Source: Ornithodoros turicata
Lineage: Eukaryota; Arthropoda; Arachnida; Ixodida; Argasidae
Reading direction: 5' to 3'
Assembly (NCBI RefSeq): GCF_037126465.1
Contig: NW_026999463.1
Coordinates: forward strand, 1-64,000
DNA length: 64,000 nt
Made by a program: the position numbers and the translations under genes. Below, in pieces: positions 42,729 through 57,700 of this stretch (the stretch's first letter is position 1; each line of letters begins with the position of its first letter). The notes beneath the pieces are model-generated. The model had not been told where the DNA came from. It made no database searches and saw nothing but the letters and a program-made list of their open reading frames with translations.

Positions 42729-45700
42729 ATAGCGTTATATAGCTTACGCGTTACGAAAAAGCATCTGAAGCTGCAACAATCTATATACTCCAAAAGCGTT
42801 ATCTGCAGCATTCAACTCGCGTTATATAGCTTACGCGTTACGAAAAAGCATGTGAAGCTGCAACAATGTGCTCCAAAATACGACACAGGCGCCGACTCGC
42901 CTTAGTGGCTACCGAGTACCGACTAAGCCACTGTGTCGTAGACTGTCCCAACGTGTCTGCATCGCAGTACTTTTTTCTCTGCGTCGGGATCGTTAAAAAA
43001 ATTGGAGCATTACGAAAACGCATCTGAAGCTGCAACAATCTGCTCCGAAAGCGTTATCTGTATCGTCGAACTAGCGTTATATAGCTTACGCGTTACGAAA
43101 AATCATCTGAAGCTGCAACCATCCATATACTCCAAAAGCGTTATCTGCAGCATTCAACTCGCGTTATATAGCTTACGCGTTACGAAAAAGCATGTGAAGC
43201 TGCAACAATGTGCTCCAAAATACGACACAGGCGCCGACCCGCCTTAGTGCTACTGAGTACCGACTAAGCCACTGTGTCGTAGACGGTCCCAACGTGTCTG
43301 CATCGCAGTACTTTTTTCTCTGCGTCGGGATCGTTAAAAAAATTGGAGCATTACGAAAACACATCTGAAGCTGCAACAATCTGCTCCGAAAGCGTTATCT
43401 GTATCGTCGAACTAGCGTTATATAGCTTACGCGTTACGAAAAAGCATCTGAAGCTGCAACAATCCATATACTCCAAAAGCGTTATCTGCAGCATTCAACT
43501 CGCGTTATATAGCTTACGCGTTACGAAAAAGCATGTGAAGCTGCAACAATCCATATACTCCAAAAGCGTTATCTGCAGCATTCAACTCGCGTTATATAGC
43601 TTACGCGTTACGAAAAAGCATCTGAAGCTGCAACAATCCATATACTCCAAAAGCGTTATCTGCAGCATTCAACTCGCGTTATATAGCTTACGCGTTACGA
43701 AAAAGCATCTGAAGCTGCAACAATCCATATACTCCAAAAGCGTTATCTGCAGCATTCAACTCGCGTTATATAGCTTACGCGTTACGAAAAAGCATGTGAA
43801 GCTGCAACAATCCATATACTCCAAAAGCGTTATCTGCAGCATTCAACTCGCGTTATATAGCTTACGCGTTACGAAAAAGCATGTGAAGCTGCAACAATGT
43901 GCTCCAAAATACGACACAGGCGCCGACTCGCCTTAGCGGCTACCGAGTACCGACTAAGCCACTGTGTCGTAGACGGTCCCAACGTGTCTGCATCGCAGTA
44001 CTTTTTTCTCTGCGTCGGGATCGTTAAAAAAATTGGAGCATTACGAAAACGCATCTGAAGCTGCAACAATCTGCTCCGAAAGCGTTATCTGTATCATCCA
44101 ACTAGCGTTATATAGCTTACGCGTTACGAAAAAGCATCTGAAGCTGCAACAATCCATATACTCCAAAAGCGTTATCTGCAGCATTCAACTCGCGTTATAT
44201 AGCTTACGCGTTACGAAAAAGCATGTGAAGCTGCAACAATCCATATACTCCAAAAGCGTTATCTGCAGCATTCTACTCGCGTTATATAGCTTACGCGTTA
44301 CGAAAAAGCATCTGAAGCTGCAACAATCCATATACTCCAAAAGCGTTATCTGCAGCATTCAACTCGCGTTATATAGCTTACGCGTTACGTAAAGCATGTG
44401 AAGCTGCAACAATCCATATACTCCAAAAGCGTTATCTGCAGCATTCAACTCGCGTTATATAGCTTACGCGTTACGAAAAAGCATCTGAAGCTGCAACAAT
44501 GTGCTCCAAAATACGACACAGGCGCCGACTCGCCTTAGTGGCTACCGAGTACCGACTAAGCCACTGTGTCGTAGACGGTCCCAACGTGTCTGCATCGCTG
44601 TACTTTTTTCTCTGCGTCGGGATCGTTTAAAAAAATTGGAGCATTACGAAAACGCATCTGAAGTTGCAACAATCTGCTCCGAAAGCGTTATCTGTATCGT
44701 CGAACTAGCGTTATATAGCTTACGCGTTACGAAAAAGCATCTGAAGCTGCAACAATCCATATACTCCAAAAGCGTTATCTGCAGCATTCAACTCGCGTTA
44801 TATAGCTTACGCGTTACGAAAAAGCATGTGAAGCTGCAACAATCCATATACTCCAAAAGCGTTATCTGCAGCATTCAACTCGCGTTATATAGCTTACGCG
44901 TTACAAAAAAGCATCTGAAGCTGCAACAATCCATATACTCCAAAAGCGTTATCTGCACCATTCAACTCGCGTTATATAGCTTACGCGTTACGAAAAAGCA
45001 TCTGAAGCTGCCACAATCCATATACTCCAAAAGCGTTATCTGCAGCATTCAACTCGCGTTATATAGCTTACGCGTTACGAAAAAGCATCTGAAGCTGCAA
45101 CAATCCATATACTCCAAAAGCGTTATCTGCAGCATTCAACTCGCGTTATATAGCTTACGCGTTACGAAAAAGCATGTGAAGCTGCAACAATCCATATACT
45201 CCAAAAGCGTTATCTGCAGCATTCAACTCGCGTTATATAGCTTACGCGTTACGAAAAAGCATCTGAAGCTGCAACAATCCATATACTCCAAAAGCGTTAT
45301 CTGCAGCATTCAACTCGCGTTATATAGCTTACGCGTTACGAAAAAACATCTGAAGCTGCAACAATCCATATACTCCAAAAGCGTTATCTGCAGCATTCAA
45401 CTCGCGTTATATAGCTTACGCGTTACGAAAAAGCATGTGAAGCGGCAACAATGTGCTCCAAAATACGACACAGGCGCCGACTCGCCTTAGCGGCTACCGA
45501 GTACCGACTAAGCCACTGTGTCGTAGACGGTCCCAACGTGTCTGCATCGCAGTACTTTTTTCTCTGCGTCGGGATCGTTAAAAAAAATTGGAGCATTACG
45601 AAAACGCATCTGAAGCTGCAACAATCTGCTCCGAAAGCGTTATCTGTATCGTCGAACTAGCGTTATATAGCTTACGCGTTACGAAAAAGCATCTGAAGCT

Positions 45701-48700
45701 GCAACAATCCATATACTCCAAAAGCGTTATCTGAAGCATTCAACTCCGTTATATAGCTTACGCGTTAAGAAAAAGCATGTGAAGCTGCAACAATGTGCTC
45801 CAAAATACGACACAGGCGCCGACTCGCCTTAGTGGCTACCGAGTACCGACTAAGCCACTGTGTCGTAGACGGTCCCAACGTGTCTGCATCGCAGTACTTT
45901 TTTCTCTGCGTCGGGATCGTTAAACAAAATTGGAGCATTACGAAAACGCATCTGAAGCTGCAACAATCTGCTCCGAAAGCGTTATCTGTATCATCCAACT
46001 AGCGTTATATAGCTTACGCGTTACGAAAAAGCATCTGAAGCTGCAACAATCCATATACTCCAAAAGCGTTATCTGCAGCATTCAACTCGCGTTATATAGC
46101 TTACGCGTTACGAAAAAGCATCTGAAGCTGCAACAATCCATATACTCCAAAAGCGTTATCTGCAGCATTCAACTTGCGTTATATAGCTTACGCGTTACGA
46201 AAAAGCATCTGAAGCTGCAACAATCCATATACTCCAAAAGCGTTATCTGCAGCATTCAACTCGCGTTATATAGCTTACGCGTTACGAAAAAGCATGTGAA
46301 GCTGCAACAATCCATATACTCCAAAAGCGTTATCTGCAGCATTCAACAAGCGTTATATAGCTTACGCGTTACGAAAAAGCATCTGAAGCTGCAACAATCC
46401 ATATACTCCAAAAGCGTTATCTGCAGCATTCAACTCGCGTTATATAGCTTACGCGTTACGAAAAAGCATGTGAAGCTGCAACAATGTGCTCCAAAATACG
46501 ACACAGGCGCCGACTCGCCTTAGCGGCTACCGAGTACCGACTAAGCCACTGTGTCGTAGACGGTCCCAACGTGTCTGCATCGCAGTACTTTTTTCTCTGC
46601 GTCGGGATCGTTAAAAAAATTGGAGCATTACGAAAACGCATCTGAAACTGCAACAATCTGCTCCGAAAGCGTTATCTGTATCATCCAACTAGCGTTATAT
46701 AGCTTACGCGTTACGAAAAAGCATCTGAAGCTGCAACAATCCATATACTCCAAAAGCGTTATCTGCAGCATTCAACTCGCGTTATATAGCTTACGCGTTA
46801 CGAAAAAGCATGTGAAGCTGCAACAATCCATATACTCCAAAAGCGTTATCTGCAGCATTCTACTCGCGTTATATAGCTTACGCGTTACGAAAAAGCATCT
46901 GAAGCTGCAACAATCCATATACTCCAAAAGCGTTATCTGCAGCATTCAACTCGCGTTATATAGCTTACGCGTTACGTAAAGCATGTGAAGCTGCAACAAT
47001 CCATATACTCCAAAAGCGTTATCTGCAGCATTCAACTCGCGTTATATAGCTTACGCGTTACGAAAAAGCATCTGAAGCTGCAACAATGTGCTCCAAAATA
47101 CGACACAGGCGCCGACTCGCCTTAGTGGCTACCGAGTACCGACTAAGCCACTGTGTCGTAGACGGTCCCAACGTGTCTGCATCGCAGTACTTTTTTCTCT
47201 GCGTCGGGATCGTTAAAAAAAATTGGAGCATTACGAAAACGCATCTGAAGTTGCAACAATCTGCTCCGAAAGCGTTATCTGTATCGTCGAACTAGCGTTA
47301 TATAGCTTACGCGTTACGAAAAAGCATCTGAAGCTGCAACAATCCATATACTGCAAAAGCGTTATGTGCAGCATTCAACTCGCGTTATATAGCTTACGCG
47401 TTACAAAAAAGCATCTGAAGCTGCAACAATCCATATACTCCAAAAGCGTTATCTGCACCATTCAACTCGCGTTATATAGCTTACGCGTTACGAAAAAGCA
47501 TCTGAAGCTGCCACAATCCATATACTCCAAAAGCGTTATCTGCAGCATTCAACTCGCGTTATATAGCTTACGCGTTACGAAAAAGCATCTGAAGCTGCAA
47601 CAATCCATATACTCCAAAAGCGTTATCTGCAGCATTCAACTCGCGTTATATAGCTTACGCGTTACGAAAAAGCATGTGAAGCTGCAACAATCCATATACT
47701 CCAAAAGCGTTATCTGCAGCATTCAACTCGCGTTATATAGCTTACGCGTTACGAAAAAGCATCTGAAGCTGCAACAATCCATATACTCCAAAAGCGTTAT
47801 CTGCAGCATTCAACTCGCGTTATATAGCTTACGCGTTACGAAAAAACATCTGAAGGTGCAACAATCCATATACTCCAAAAGCGTTATCTGCAGCATTCAA
47901 CTCGCGTTATATAGCTTACGCGTTACGAAAAAGCATGTGAAGCTGTAACAATCCATATACTCCAAAAGCGTTATCTGCAGCATTCAACTCCGTTATATAG
48001 CTTACCCGTTACGAAAAAGCATGTGAAGCTGCAACAATGTGCTCCAAAATACGACACAGGCGCCGACTCGCCTTAGTGGCTACCGAGTACCGACTAAGCC
48101 ACTGTGTCGTAGACGGTCCCAACGTGTCTGCATCGCAGTACTTTTTTCTCTGCGTCGGGATCGTTAAAAAAAATTGGAGCATTACGAAAACGCATCTGAA
48201 GCTGCAACAATCTGCTCCGAAAGCGTTATCTGTATCGTCGAACTAGCGTTATATAGCTTACGCGTTACGAAAACGCATCTGAAGCTGCAACAATCCATAT
48301 ACTCCAAAAGCGTTATCTGAAGCATTCAACTCCGTTATATAGCTTACGCGTTACGAAAAAGCATGTGAAGCTGCAACAATGTGCTCCAAAATACGACACA
48401 GGCGCCGACTCGCCTTAGTGGCTACCGAGTACCGACTAAGCCACTGTGTCGTAGACGGTCCCAACGTGTCTGCATCGCAGTACTTTTTTCTCTGCGTCGG
48501 GATCGTTAAACAAAATTGGAGCATTACGAAAACGCATCTGAAGCTGCAACAATCTGCTCCGAAAGCGTTATCTGTATCATCCAACTAGCGTTATATAGCT
48601 TACGCGTTACGAAAAAGCATCTGAAGCTGCAACAATCCATATACTCCAAAAGCGTTATCTGCAGCATTCAACTCGCGTTATATAGCTTACGCGTTACGAA

Positions 48701-51700
48701 AAAGCATCTGAAGCTGCAACAATCCATATACTCCAAAAGCGTTATCTGCAGCATTCAACTCGCGTTATATAGCTTACGCGTTACGAAAAAGCATCTGAAG
48801 CTGCAACAATCCATATACTCCAAAAGCGTTATCTGCAGCATTCAACTCGCGTTATATAGCTTACGCGTTACGAAAAAGCATCTGAAGCTGCAACAATCCA
48901 TATACTCCAAAAGCGTTATCTGCAGCATTCAACTCGCGTTATATAGCTTACGCGTTACGAAAAAGCATGTGAAGCTGCAACAATCCATATACTCCAAAAG
49001 CGTTATCTGCAGCATTCAACTCGCGTTATATAGCTTACGCGTTACGAAAAAGCATCTGAAGCTGCAACAATCCATATACTCCAAAAGCGTTGTCTGCAGC
49101 ATTCAACTCGCGTTATATAGCTTACGCGTTACGAAAAAGCATCTGAAGCTGCAACAATCCATATACTCCAAAAGCGTTATCTGCAGCATTCAACTCGCGT
49201 TATATAGCTTACGCGTTACGAAAAAGCATGTGAAGCTGCAACAATGTGCTCCAAAATACGACACAGGCGCCGACTCGCCTTAGTGGCTACCGAGTACCGA
49301 CTAAGCCACTGTGTCGTAGACGGTCCCAACGTGTCTGCATCGCAGTACTTTTTTCTCTGCGTCGGGATCGTTAAAAAAAATTGGAGCATTACGAAAACGC
49401 ATCTGAAGCTACAACAATCTGCTCCGAAAGCGTTATCTGTATCGTCGAACTAGCGTTATATAGCTTACGCGTTACGGAAAATCATCTGAAGCTGCAACAA
49501 TCCATATACTCCAAAAGCGTTATCTGCAGCATTCAACTCGCGTTATATAGCTTACGCGTTACGAAAAAGCATGTGAAGCTGCAACAATCCATATACTCCA
49601 AAAGCGTTATCTGCAGCATTCAACTCGCGTTATATAGCTTACGCGTTACGAAAAAGCATCTGAATCTGCAACAATCCATATACTCCAAAAGCGTTATCTG
49701 CAGCATTCAACTCGCGTTATATGGCTTACGCGTTACGAAAAAGCATCTGAAGCTGCAACAATCCATATACTCCAAAAGCGTTATCTGCAGCATTCAACTC
49801 GCGTTATATAGCTTACGCGTTACGAAAAAGCATGTGAAGCTGCAACAATCCATATACTCCAAAAGCGTTATCTGCAGCATTCAACTCGCGTTATATAGCT
49901 TACGCGTTACGAAAAAGCATCTGAAGCTGCAACAATCCATATACTCCAAAAGCGTTATCTGCAGCATTCAACTCGCGTTATATAGCTTACGCGTTACGAA
50001 AAAGCATGTGAAGCTGCAACAATCCATATACTCCAAAAGCGTTATCTGCAGCATTCAACTCGCGTTATATAGCTTACGCGTTACGAAAAAGCATCTGAAG
50101 CTGCAACAATCCATATACTCCAAAATCGTTATCTGCAGCATTCAACTCGCGTTATATAGCTTACGCGTTACGAAAAAGCATGTGAAGCTGCAACAATGTG
50201 CTCCAAAATACGACACAGGCGCCGACTCGCCTTAGCGGCTACCGAGTACCGACTAAGCCACTGTGTCGTAGACGGTCCCAACGTGTCTGCATCGCAGTAC
50301 TTTTTTCTCTGCGTCGGGATCGTTAAAAAAAATTGGAGCATTACGAAAACGCATCTGAAGCTGCAACAATCTGCTCCGAAAGCGTTATCTGTATCGTCGA
50401 ACTAGCGTTATATAGCTTACGCGTTACGAAAAAGCATCTGAAGCTGCAACAATCCATATACTCCAAAAGCGTTATCTGCAGCATTCAACTCGCGTTATAT
50501 AGCTTACGCGTTATGAAAAAGCATGTGAAGCTGCAACAATCCATATACTCCAAAAGCGTTATCTGCAGCATTCAACTCGCGTTATATAGCTTACGCGTTA
50601 CGAAAAAGCATCTGAATCTGCAACAATCCATATACTCCAAAAGCGTTATCTGCAGCATTCAACTCGCGTTATATAGCTTACGCGTTACGAAAAAGCGTCT
50701 GAAGCTGCAACAATCCATATACTCCAAAAGCGTTATCTGCAGCATTCAACTCGCGTTATATAGCTTACGCGTTACGAAAAAGCATGTGAAGCTGCAACAA
50801 TCCATATACTCCAAAAGCGTTATCTGCAGCATTCAACTCGCGTTATATAGCTTACGCGTTACGAAAAAGCATCTGAAGCTGCAACAATCCATATACTCCA
50901 AAAGCGTTATCTGCAGCATTCAACTCGCGTTATATAGCTTACGCGTTACGAAAAAGCATGTGAAGCTGCAACAATCCATATACTCCAAAAGCGTTATCTG
51001 CAGCATTCAACTCGCGTTATATAGCTTACGCGTTACGAAAAAGCATGTGAAGCTGCAACAATGTGCTCCAAAATACGACACAGGCGCCGACTCGCCTTAG
51101 CGGCTACCGAGTACCGACTAAGCCACTGTGTCGTAGACGGTCCCAACGTGTCTGCATCGCAGTACTTTTTTCTCTGCGTCGGGATCGTTAAAAAAAATTG
51201 GAGCATTACGAAAACGCATCTGAAGCTGCAACAATCTGCTCCGAAAGCGTTATCTGTATCGTCGAACTAGCGTTATATAGCTTACGCGTTACGAAAAAGC
51301 ATCTGAAGCTGCAACAATCCATATACTCCAAAAGCGTTATCTGCAGCATTCAACTCCGTTATATAGCTTACGCGTTACGAAAAAGCATGTGAAGCTGCAA
51401 CAATGTGCTCCAAAATACGACAGAGGCGCCGACTCGCCTTAGTGGCTACCGAGTACCGACTAAGCCACTGTGTCGTAGACGGTCCCAACGTGTCTGCATC
51501 GCAGTACTTTTTTCTCTGCGTCGGGATCGTTAAAAAAAAATTGGAGCATTACGAAAACGCATCTGAAGCTGCAACAATCTGCTCCGAAAGCGTTATCTGT
51601 ATCGTCGAACTAGCGTTATATAGCTTACGCGTTACGAAAAAGCATCTGAAGCTGCAACAATCCGTATACTCCAAAAGCGTTATCTGAAGCATTCAACTCG

Positions 51701-54700
51701 CGTTATATAGCTTACGCGTTACGAAAAAGCATGTGAAGCTGCAACAATCCATATACTCCAAAATCGTTATCTGCAGCATTCAACTCGCGTTATATAGCTT
51801 ACGCGTTACGAAAAAGCATGTGAAGCTGCAACAATCCATATACTCCAAAAGCGTTATCTGCAGCATTCAACTCGCGTTATATAGCTTACGCGTTACGAAA
51901 AAGCATCTGAAGCTGCAACAATCCATATACTCCAAAATCGTTATCTGCAGCATTCAACTCGCGTTATATAGCTTACGCGTTACGAAAAAGCATGTGAAGC
52001 TGCAACAATGTGCTCCAAAATACGACACAGGCGCCGACTCGCCTTAGCGGCTACCGAGTACCGACTAAGCCACTGTGTCGTAGACGGTCCCAACGTGTCT
52101 GCATCGCAGTACTTTTTTCTCTGCGTCGGGATGGTTAAAAAAAATTGGAGCATTACGAACACGCATCTGAAGCTGCAACAATCTGCTCCGAAAGCGTTAT
52201 CTGTATCATCCAACTAGCGTTATATAGCTTACGCGTTACGAAAAAGCATCTGAAGCTGCAACAATCCATATACTCCAAAAGCGTTATCTGCAGCATTCAA
52301 CTCGCGTTATATAGCTTACGCGTTACGAAAAAGCATGTGAAGCTGCAACAATCCATATACTCCAAAAGCGTTATCTGCAGCATTCAACTCGCGTTATATA
52401 GCTTACGCGTTACGAAAAAGCATCTGAAGCTGCAACAATCCATATACTCCAAAAGCGTTATCTGCAGCATTCAACTCGCGTTATATAGCTTACGCGTTAC
52501 GAAAAAGCATCTGACGCTGCAACAATCCATATACTCCAAAAGCGTTATCTGCAGCATTCAACTCGCGTTATATAGCTTACGCGTTACGAAAAAGCATCTG
52601 AAGCTGCAACAATCCATATACTCCAAAAGCGTTATCTGCAGCATTCAACTCGCGTTATATAGCTTACGCGTTACGAAAAAGCATGTGAAGCTGCAACAAT
52701 GTGCTCCAAAATACGACACAGGCGCCGACTCGCCTTAGTGGCTACCGAGTACCGACTAAGCCACTGTGTCGTAGACAGTCCCAACGTGTCTGCATCGCAG
52801 TACTTTTTTCTCTGCGTCGGGATCGTAAAAAAAAATTGGAGCATTACGAAAACGCATCTGAAGCTGCAACAATCTGCTCCGAAAGCGTTATCTGTATCGT
52901 CGAACTAGCGTTATATAGCTTACGCGTTACGAAAAAGCATCTGAAGCTGCAACAATCCATATACTCCAAAAGCGTTATCTGCAGCATTCAACTCCGTTAT
53001 ATAGCTTACGCGTTACGAAAAAGCATGTGAAGCTGCAACAATGTGCTCCAAAATACGACACAGGCGCCGACTCGCCTTAGCGGCTACCGAGTACCGACTA
53101 AGCCACTGTGTCGTAGACGGTCCCAATGTGTCTGCATCGCAGTACTTTTTTCTCTGCGTCGGGATGGTTAAAAAAAATTGGAGCATTACGAACACGCATC
53201 TGAAGCTGCAACAATCTGCTCCGAAAGCGTTATCTGTATCATCCAACTAGCGTTATATAGCTTACGCGTTACGAAAAAGCATCTGAGCTGCAACAATCCA
53301 TATACTCCAAAAGCGTTATCTGCAGCATTCAACTCGCGTTATATAGCTTACGCGTTACGAAAAAGCATGTGAAGCTTCAGCAATCCATATACTCCAAAAG
53401 CGTTATCTGCAGCATTCAACTCGCGTTATATAGCTTACGCGTTACGAAAAAGCATCTGAAGCTGCAACAATCCATATACTCCAAAAGCGTTATCTGTAGC
53501 ATTCAACTCGCGTTATATAGCTTACGCGTTACGAAAAAGCATCTGAAGCTGCAACAATCCATATACTCCAAAAGCGTTATCTGCAGCATTCAACTCGCGT
53601 TATATAGCTTCGCGTTACGAAAAAGCGTCTGAAGCTGCAACAATCCATATACTCCAAAAGCGTTATCTGCAGCATTCAACTCGCGTTATATAGCTTACGC
53701 GTTACGAAAAAGCATGTGAAGCTGCAACAATCCATATACTCCAAAAGCGTTATCTGCAGCATTCAACTCGCGTTATATAGCTTACGCGTTACGAAAAAGC
53801 ATCTGAAGCTGCAACAATCCATATACTCCAAAAGCGTTATCTGCAGCATTCAACTCGCGTTATATAGCTTACGCGTTACGAAAAAGCATGTGAAGCTGCA
53901 ACAATCCATATACTCCAAAAGCGTTATCTGCAGCATTCAACTCGCGTTATATAGCTTACGCGTTACGAAAAAGCATCTGAAGCTGCAACAATCCATATAC
54001 TCCAAAATCGTTATCTGCAGCATTCAACTCGCGTTATATAGCTTACGCGTTACGAAAAAGCATGTGAAGCTGCAACAATGTGCTCCAAAATACGACACAG
54101 GCGCCGACTCGCCTTAGCGGCTACCGAGTACCGACTAAGCCACTGTGTCGTAGACGGTCCCAACGTGTCTGCATCGCAGTACTTTTTTCTCTGCGTCGGG
54201 ATCGTTAAAAAAAATTGGAGCATTACGAAAACGCATCTGAAGCTGCAAAAATCTGCTCCGAAAGCGTTATCTGTATCGTCGAACTAGCGTTATATAGCTT
54301 ACGCGTTACGAAAAAGCATCTGAAGCTGCAACAATCCATATACTCCAAAAGCGTTATCTGCAGCATTCAACTCCGTTATATAGCTTACGCGTTACGAAAA
54401 AGCATGTGAAGCTGCAACAATGTGCTCCAAAATACGACAGAGGCGCCGACTCGCCTTAGTGGCTACCGAGTACCGACTAAGCCACTGTGTCGTAGACGGT
54501 CCCAACGTGTCTGCATCGCAGTACTTTTTTCTCTGCGTCGGGATCGTTAAAAAAAATTGGAGCATTACGAAAACGCATCTGAAGCTGCAACAATCTGCTC
54601 CGAAAGCGTTATCTGTATCGTCGAACTAGCGTTATATAGCCTACGCGTTACGAAAAAGCATCTGAAGCTGCAACAATCCGTATACTCCAAAAGCGTTATC

Positions 54701-57700
54701 TGAAGCATTCAACTCGCGTTATATAGCTTACGCGTTACGAAAAAGCATGTGAAGCTGCAACAATCCATATACTCCAAAAGCGTTATCTGCAGCATTCAAC
54801 TCGCGTTATATAGCTTACGCGTTACGAAAAAGCATCTGAAGCTGCAACAATCCATATACTCCAAAAGCGTTATCTGCAGCATTCAACTCGCGTTATATAG
54901 CTTACGCGTTACGAAAAAGCATGTGAAGCTGCAACAATCTATATACTCCAAAAGCGTTATCTGCAGCATTCAACTCGCGTTATATAGCTTACGCGTTACG
55001 AAAAAGCATCTGAAGCTGCAACAATCCATATACTCCAAAAGCGTTATCTGCAGCATTCAACTCGCGTTATATAGCTTACGCGTTACGAAAAAGCATGTGA
55101 AGCTGCAACAATCCATATACTCCAAAAGCGTTATCTGCAGCATTCAACTCGCGTTATATAGCTTACGCGTTACGAAAAAGCATCTGAAGCTGCAACAATC
55201 CATATACTCCAAAATCGTTATCTGCAGCATTCAACTCGCGTTATATAGCTTACGCGTTACGAAAAAGCATGTGAAGCTGCAACAATGTGCTCCAAAATAC
55301 GACACAGGCGCCGACTCGCCTTAGCGGCTACCGAGTACCGACTAAGCCACTGTGTCGTAGACGGTCCCAACGTGTCTGCATCGCAGTACTTTTTTCTCTG
55401 CGTCGGGATCGTTAAAAAAAAATTGGAGCATTACGAAAACGCATCTGAAGCTGCAAAAATCTGCTCCGAAAGCGTTATCTGTATCGTCGAACTAGCGTTA
55501 TATAGCTTACGCGTTACGAAAAAGCATCTGAAGCTGCAACAATCCATATACTCCAAAAGCGTTATCTGCAGCATTCAACTCCGTTATATAGCTTACGCGT
55601 TACGAAAAAGCATGTGAAGCTGCAACAATGTGCTCCAAAATACGACAGAGGCGCCGACTCGCCTTAGTGGCTACCGAGTACCGACTAAGCCACTGTGTCG
55701 TAGACGGTCCCAACGTGTCTGCATCGCAGTACTTTTTTCTCTGCGTCGGGATCGTTAAAAAAAATTGGAGCATTACGAAAACGCATCTGAAGCTGCAACA
55801 ATCTGCTCCGAAAGCGTTATCTGTATCGTCGAACTAGCGTTATATAGCCTACGCGTTACGAAAAAGCATCTGAAGCTGCAACAATCCGTATACTCCAAAA
55901 GCGTTATCTGAAGCATTCAACTCGCGTTATATAGCTTACGCGTTACGAAAAAGCATGTGAAGCTGCAACAATCCATATACTCCAAAAGCGTTATCTGCAG
56001 CATTCAACTCGCGTTATATAGCTTACGCGTTACGAAAAAGCATCTGAAGCTGCAACAATCCATATACTCCAAAAGCGTTATCTGCAGCATTCAACTCGCG
56101 TTATATAGCTTACGCGTTACGAAAAAGCATGTGAAGCTGCAACAATCTATATACTCCAAAAGCGTTATCTGCAGCATTCAACTCGCGTTATATAGCTTAC
56201 GCGTTACGAAAAAGCATCTGAAGCTGCAACAATCCATATACTCCAAAAGCGTTATCTGCAGCATTCAACTCGCGTTATATAGCTTACGCGTTACGAAAAA
56301 GCATGTGAAGCTGCAACAATCCATATACTCCAAAAGCGTTATCTGCAGCATTCAACTCGCGTTATATAGCTTACGCGTTACGAAAAAGCATCTGAAGCTG
56401 CAACAATCCATATACTCCAAAATCGTTATCTGCAGCATTCAACTCGCGTTATATAGCTTACGCGTTACGAAAAAGCATGTGAAGCTGCAACAATGTGCTC
56501 CAAAATACGACACAGGCGCCGACTCGCCTTAGCGGCTACCGAGTACCGACTAAGCCACTGTGTCGTAGACGGTCCCAACGTGTCTGCATCGCAGTACTTT
56601 TTTCTCTGCGTCGGGATCGTTAAAAAAACTTGGAGCATTACGAAAACGCATCTGAAGCTGCAAAAATCTGCTCCGAAAGCGTTATCTGTATCGACGAACT
56701 AGCGTTATATAGCTTACGCGTTACGAAAAAGCATCTGAAGCTGCAACAATCCATATACTCCAAAAGCGTTATCTGCAGCATTCAACTCCGTTATATAGCT
56801 TACGCGTTACGAAAAAGCATGTGAAGCTGCAACAATGTGCTCCAAAATACGACAGAGGCGCCGACTCGCCTTAGTGGCTACCGAGTACCGACTAAGCCAC
56901 TGTGTCGTAGACGGTCCCAATGTGTCTGCATCGCAGTACTTTTTTCTCTGCGTCGGGATCGTTAAAAAAAATTGGAGCATTACGAAAACGCATCTGAAGC
57001 TGCAACAATCTGCTCCGAAAGCGTTATCTGTATCGTCGAACTAGCGTTATATAGCCTACGCGTTACGAAAAAGCATCTGAAGCTGCAACAATCCGTATAC
57101 TCCAAAAGCGTTATCTGAAGCATTCAACTCGCGTTATATAGCTTACGCGTTACGAAAAAGCATGTGAAGCTGCAACAATCCATATACTCCAAAAGCGTTA
57201 TCTGCAGCATTCAACTCGCGTTATATAGCTTACGCGTTACGAAAAAGCATCTGAAGCTGCAACAATCCATATACTCCAAAAGCGTTATCTGCAGCATTCA
57301 ACTCGCGTTATATAGCTTACGCGTTACGAAAAAGCATCTGAAGCTGCAACAATCCATATACTCCAAAAGCGTTATCTGCAGCATTCAACTCGCGTTATAT
57401 AGCTTACGCGTTACCAAAAAGCATGTGAAGCTGCAACAATCCATATACTCCAAAAGCGTTATCTGCAGCATTCAACTCGCGTTATATAGCTTACGCGTTA
57501 CGAAAAAGCATCTGAAGCTGCAGCAATCCATATACTCCAAAATCGTTATCTGCAGCATTCAACTCGCGTTATATAGCTTACGCGTTACGAAAAAGCATGT
57601 GAAGCTGCAACAATCCATATACTCCAAAAGCGTTATCTGCAGCATTCAACTCGCGTTATATAGCTTACGCGTTACGAAAAAGCATCTGAAGCTGCAACAA

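Noticed and set aside
44501..45490. Long repetitive open frames in the satellite (up to 329 codons) and the many ~69-codon frames starting ATGTGCTCC
   Set aside because: They follow from an 87-bp period and repeated spacer modules. The same peptides recur on both strands, with no sign of gene structure.
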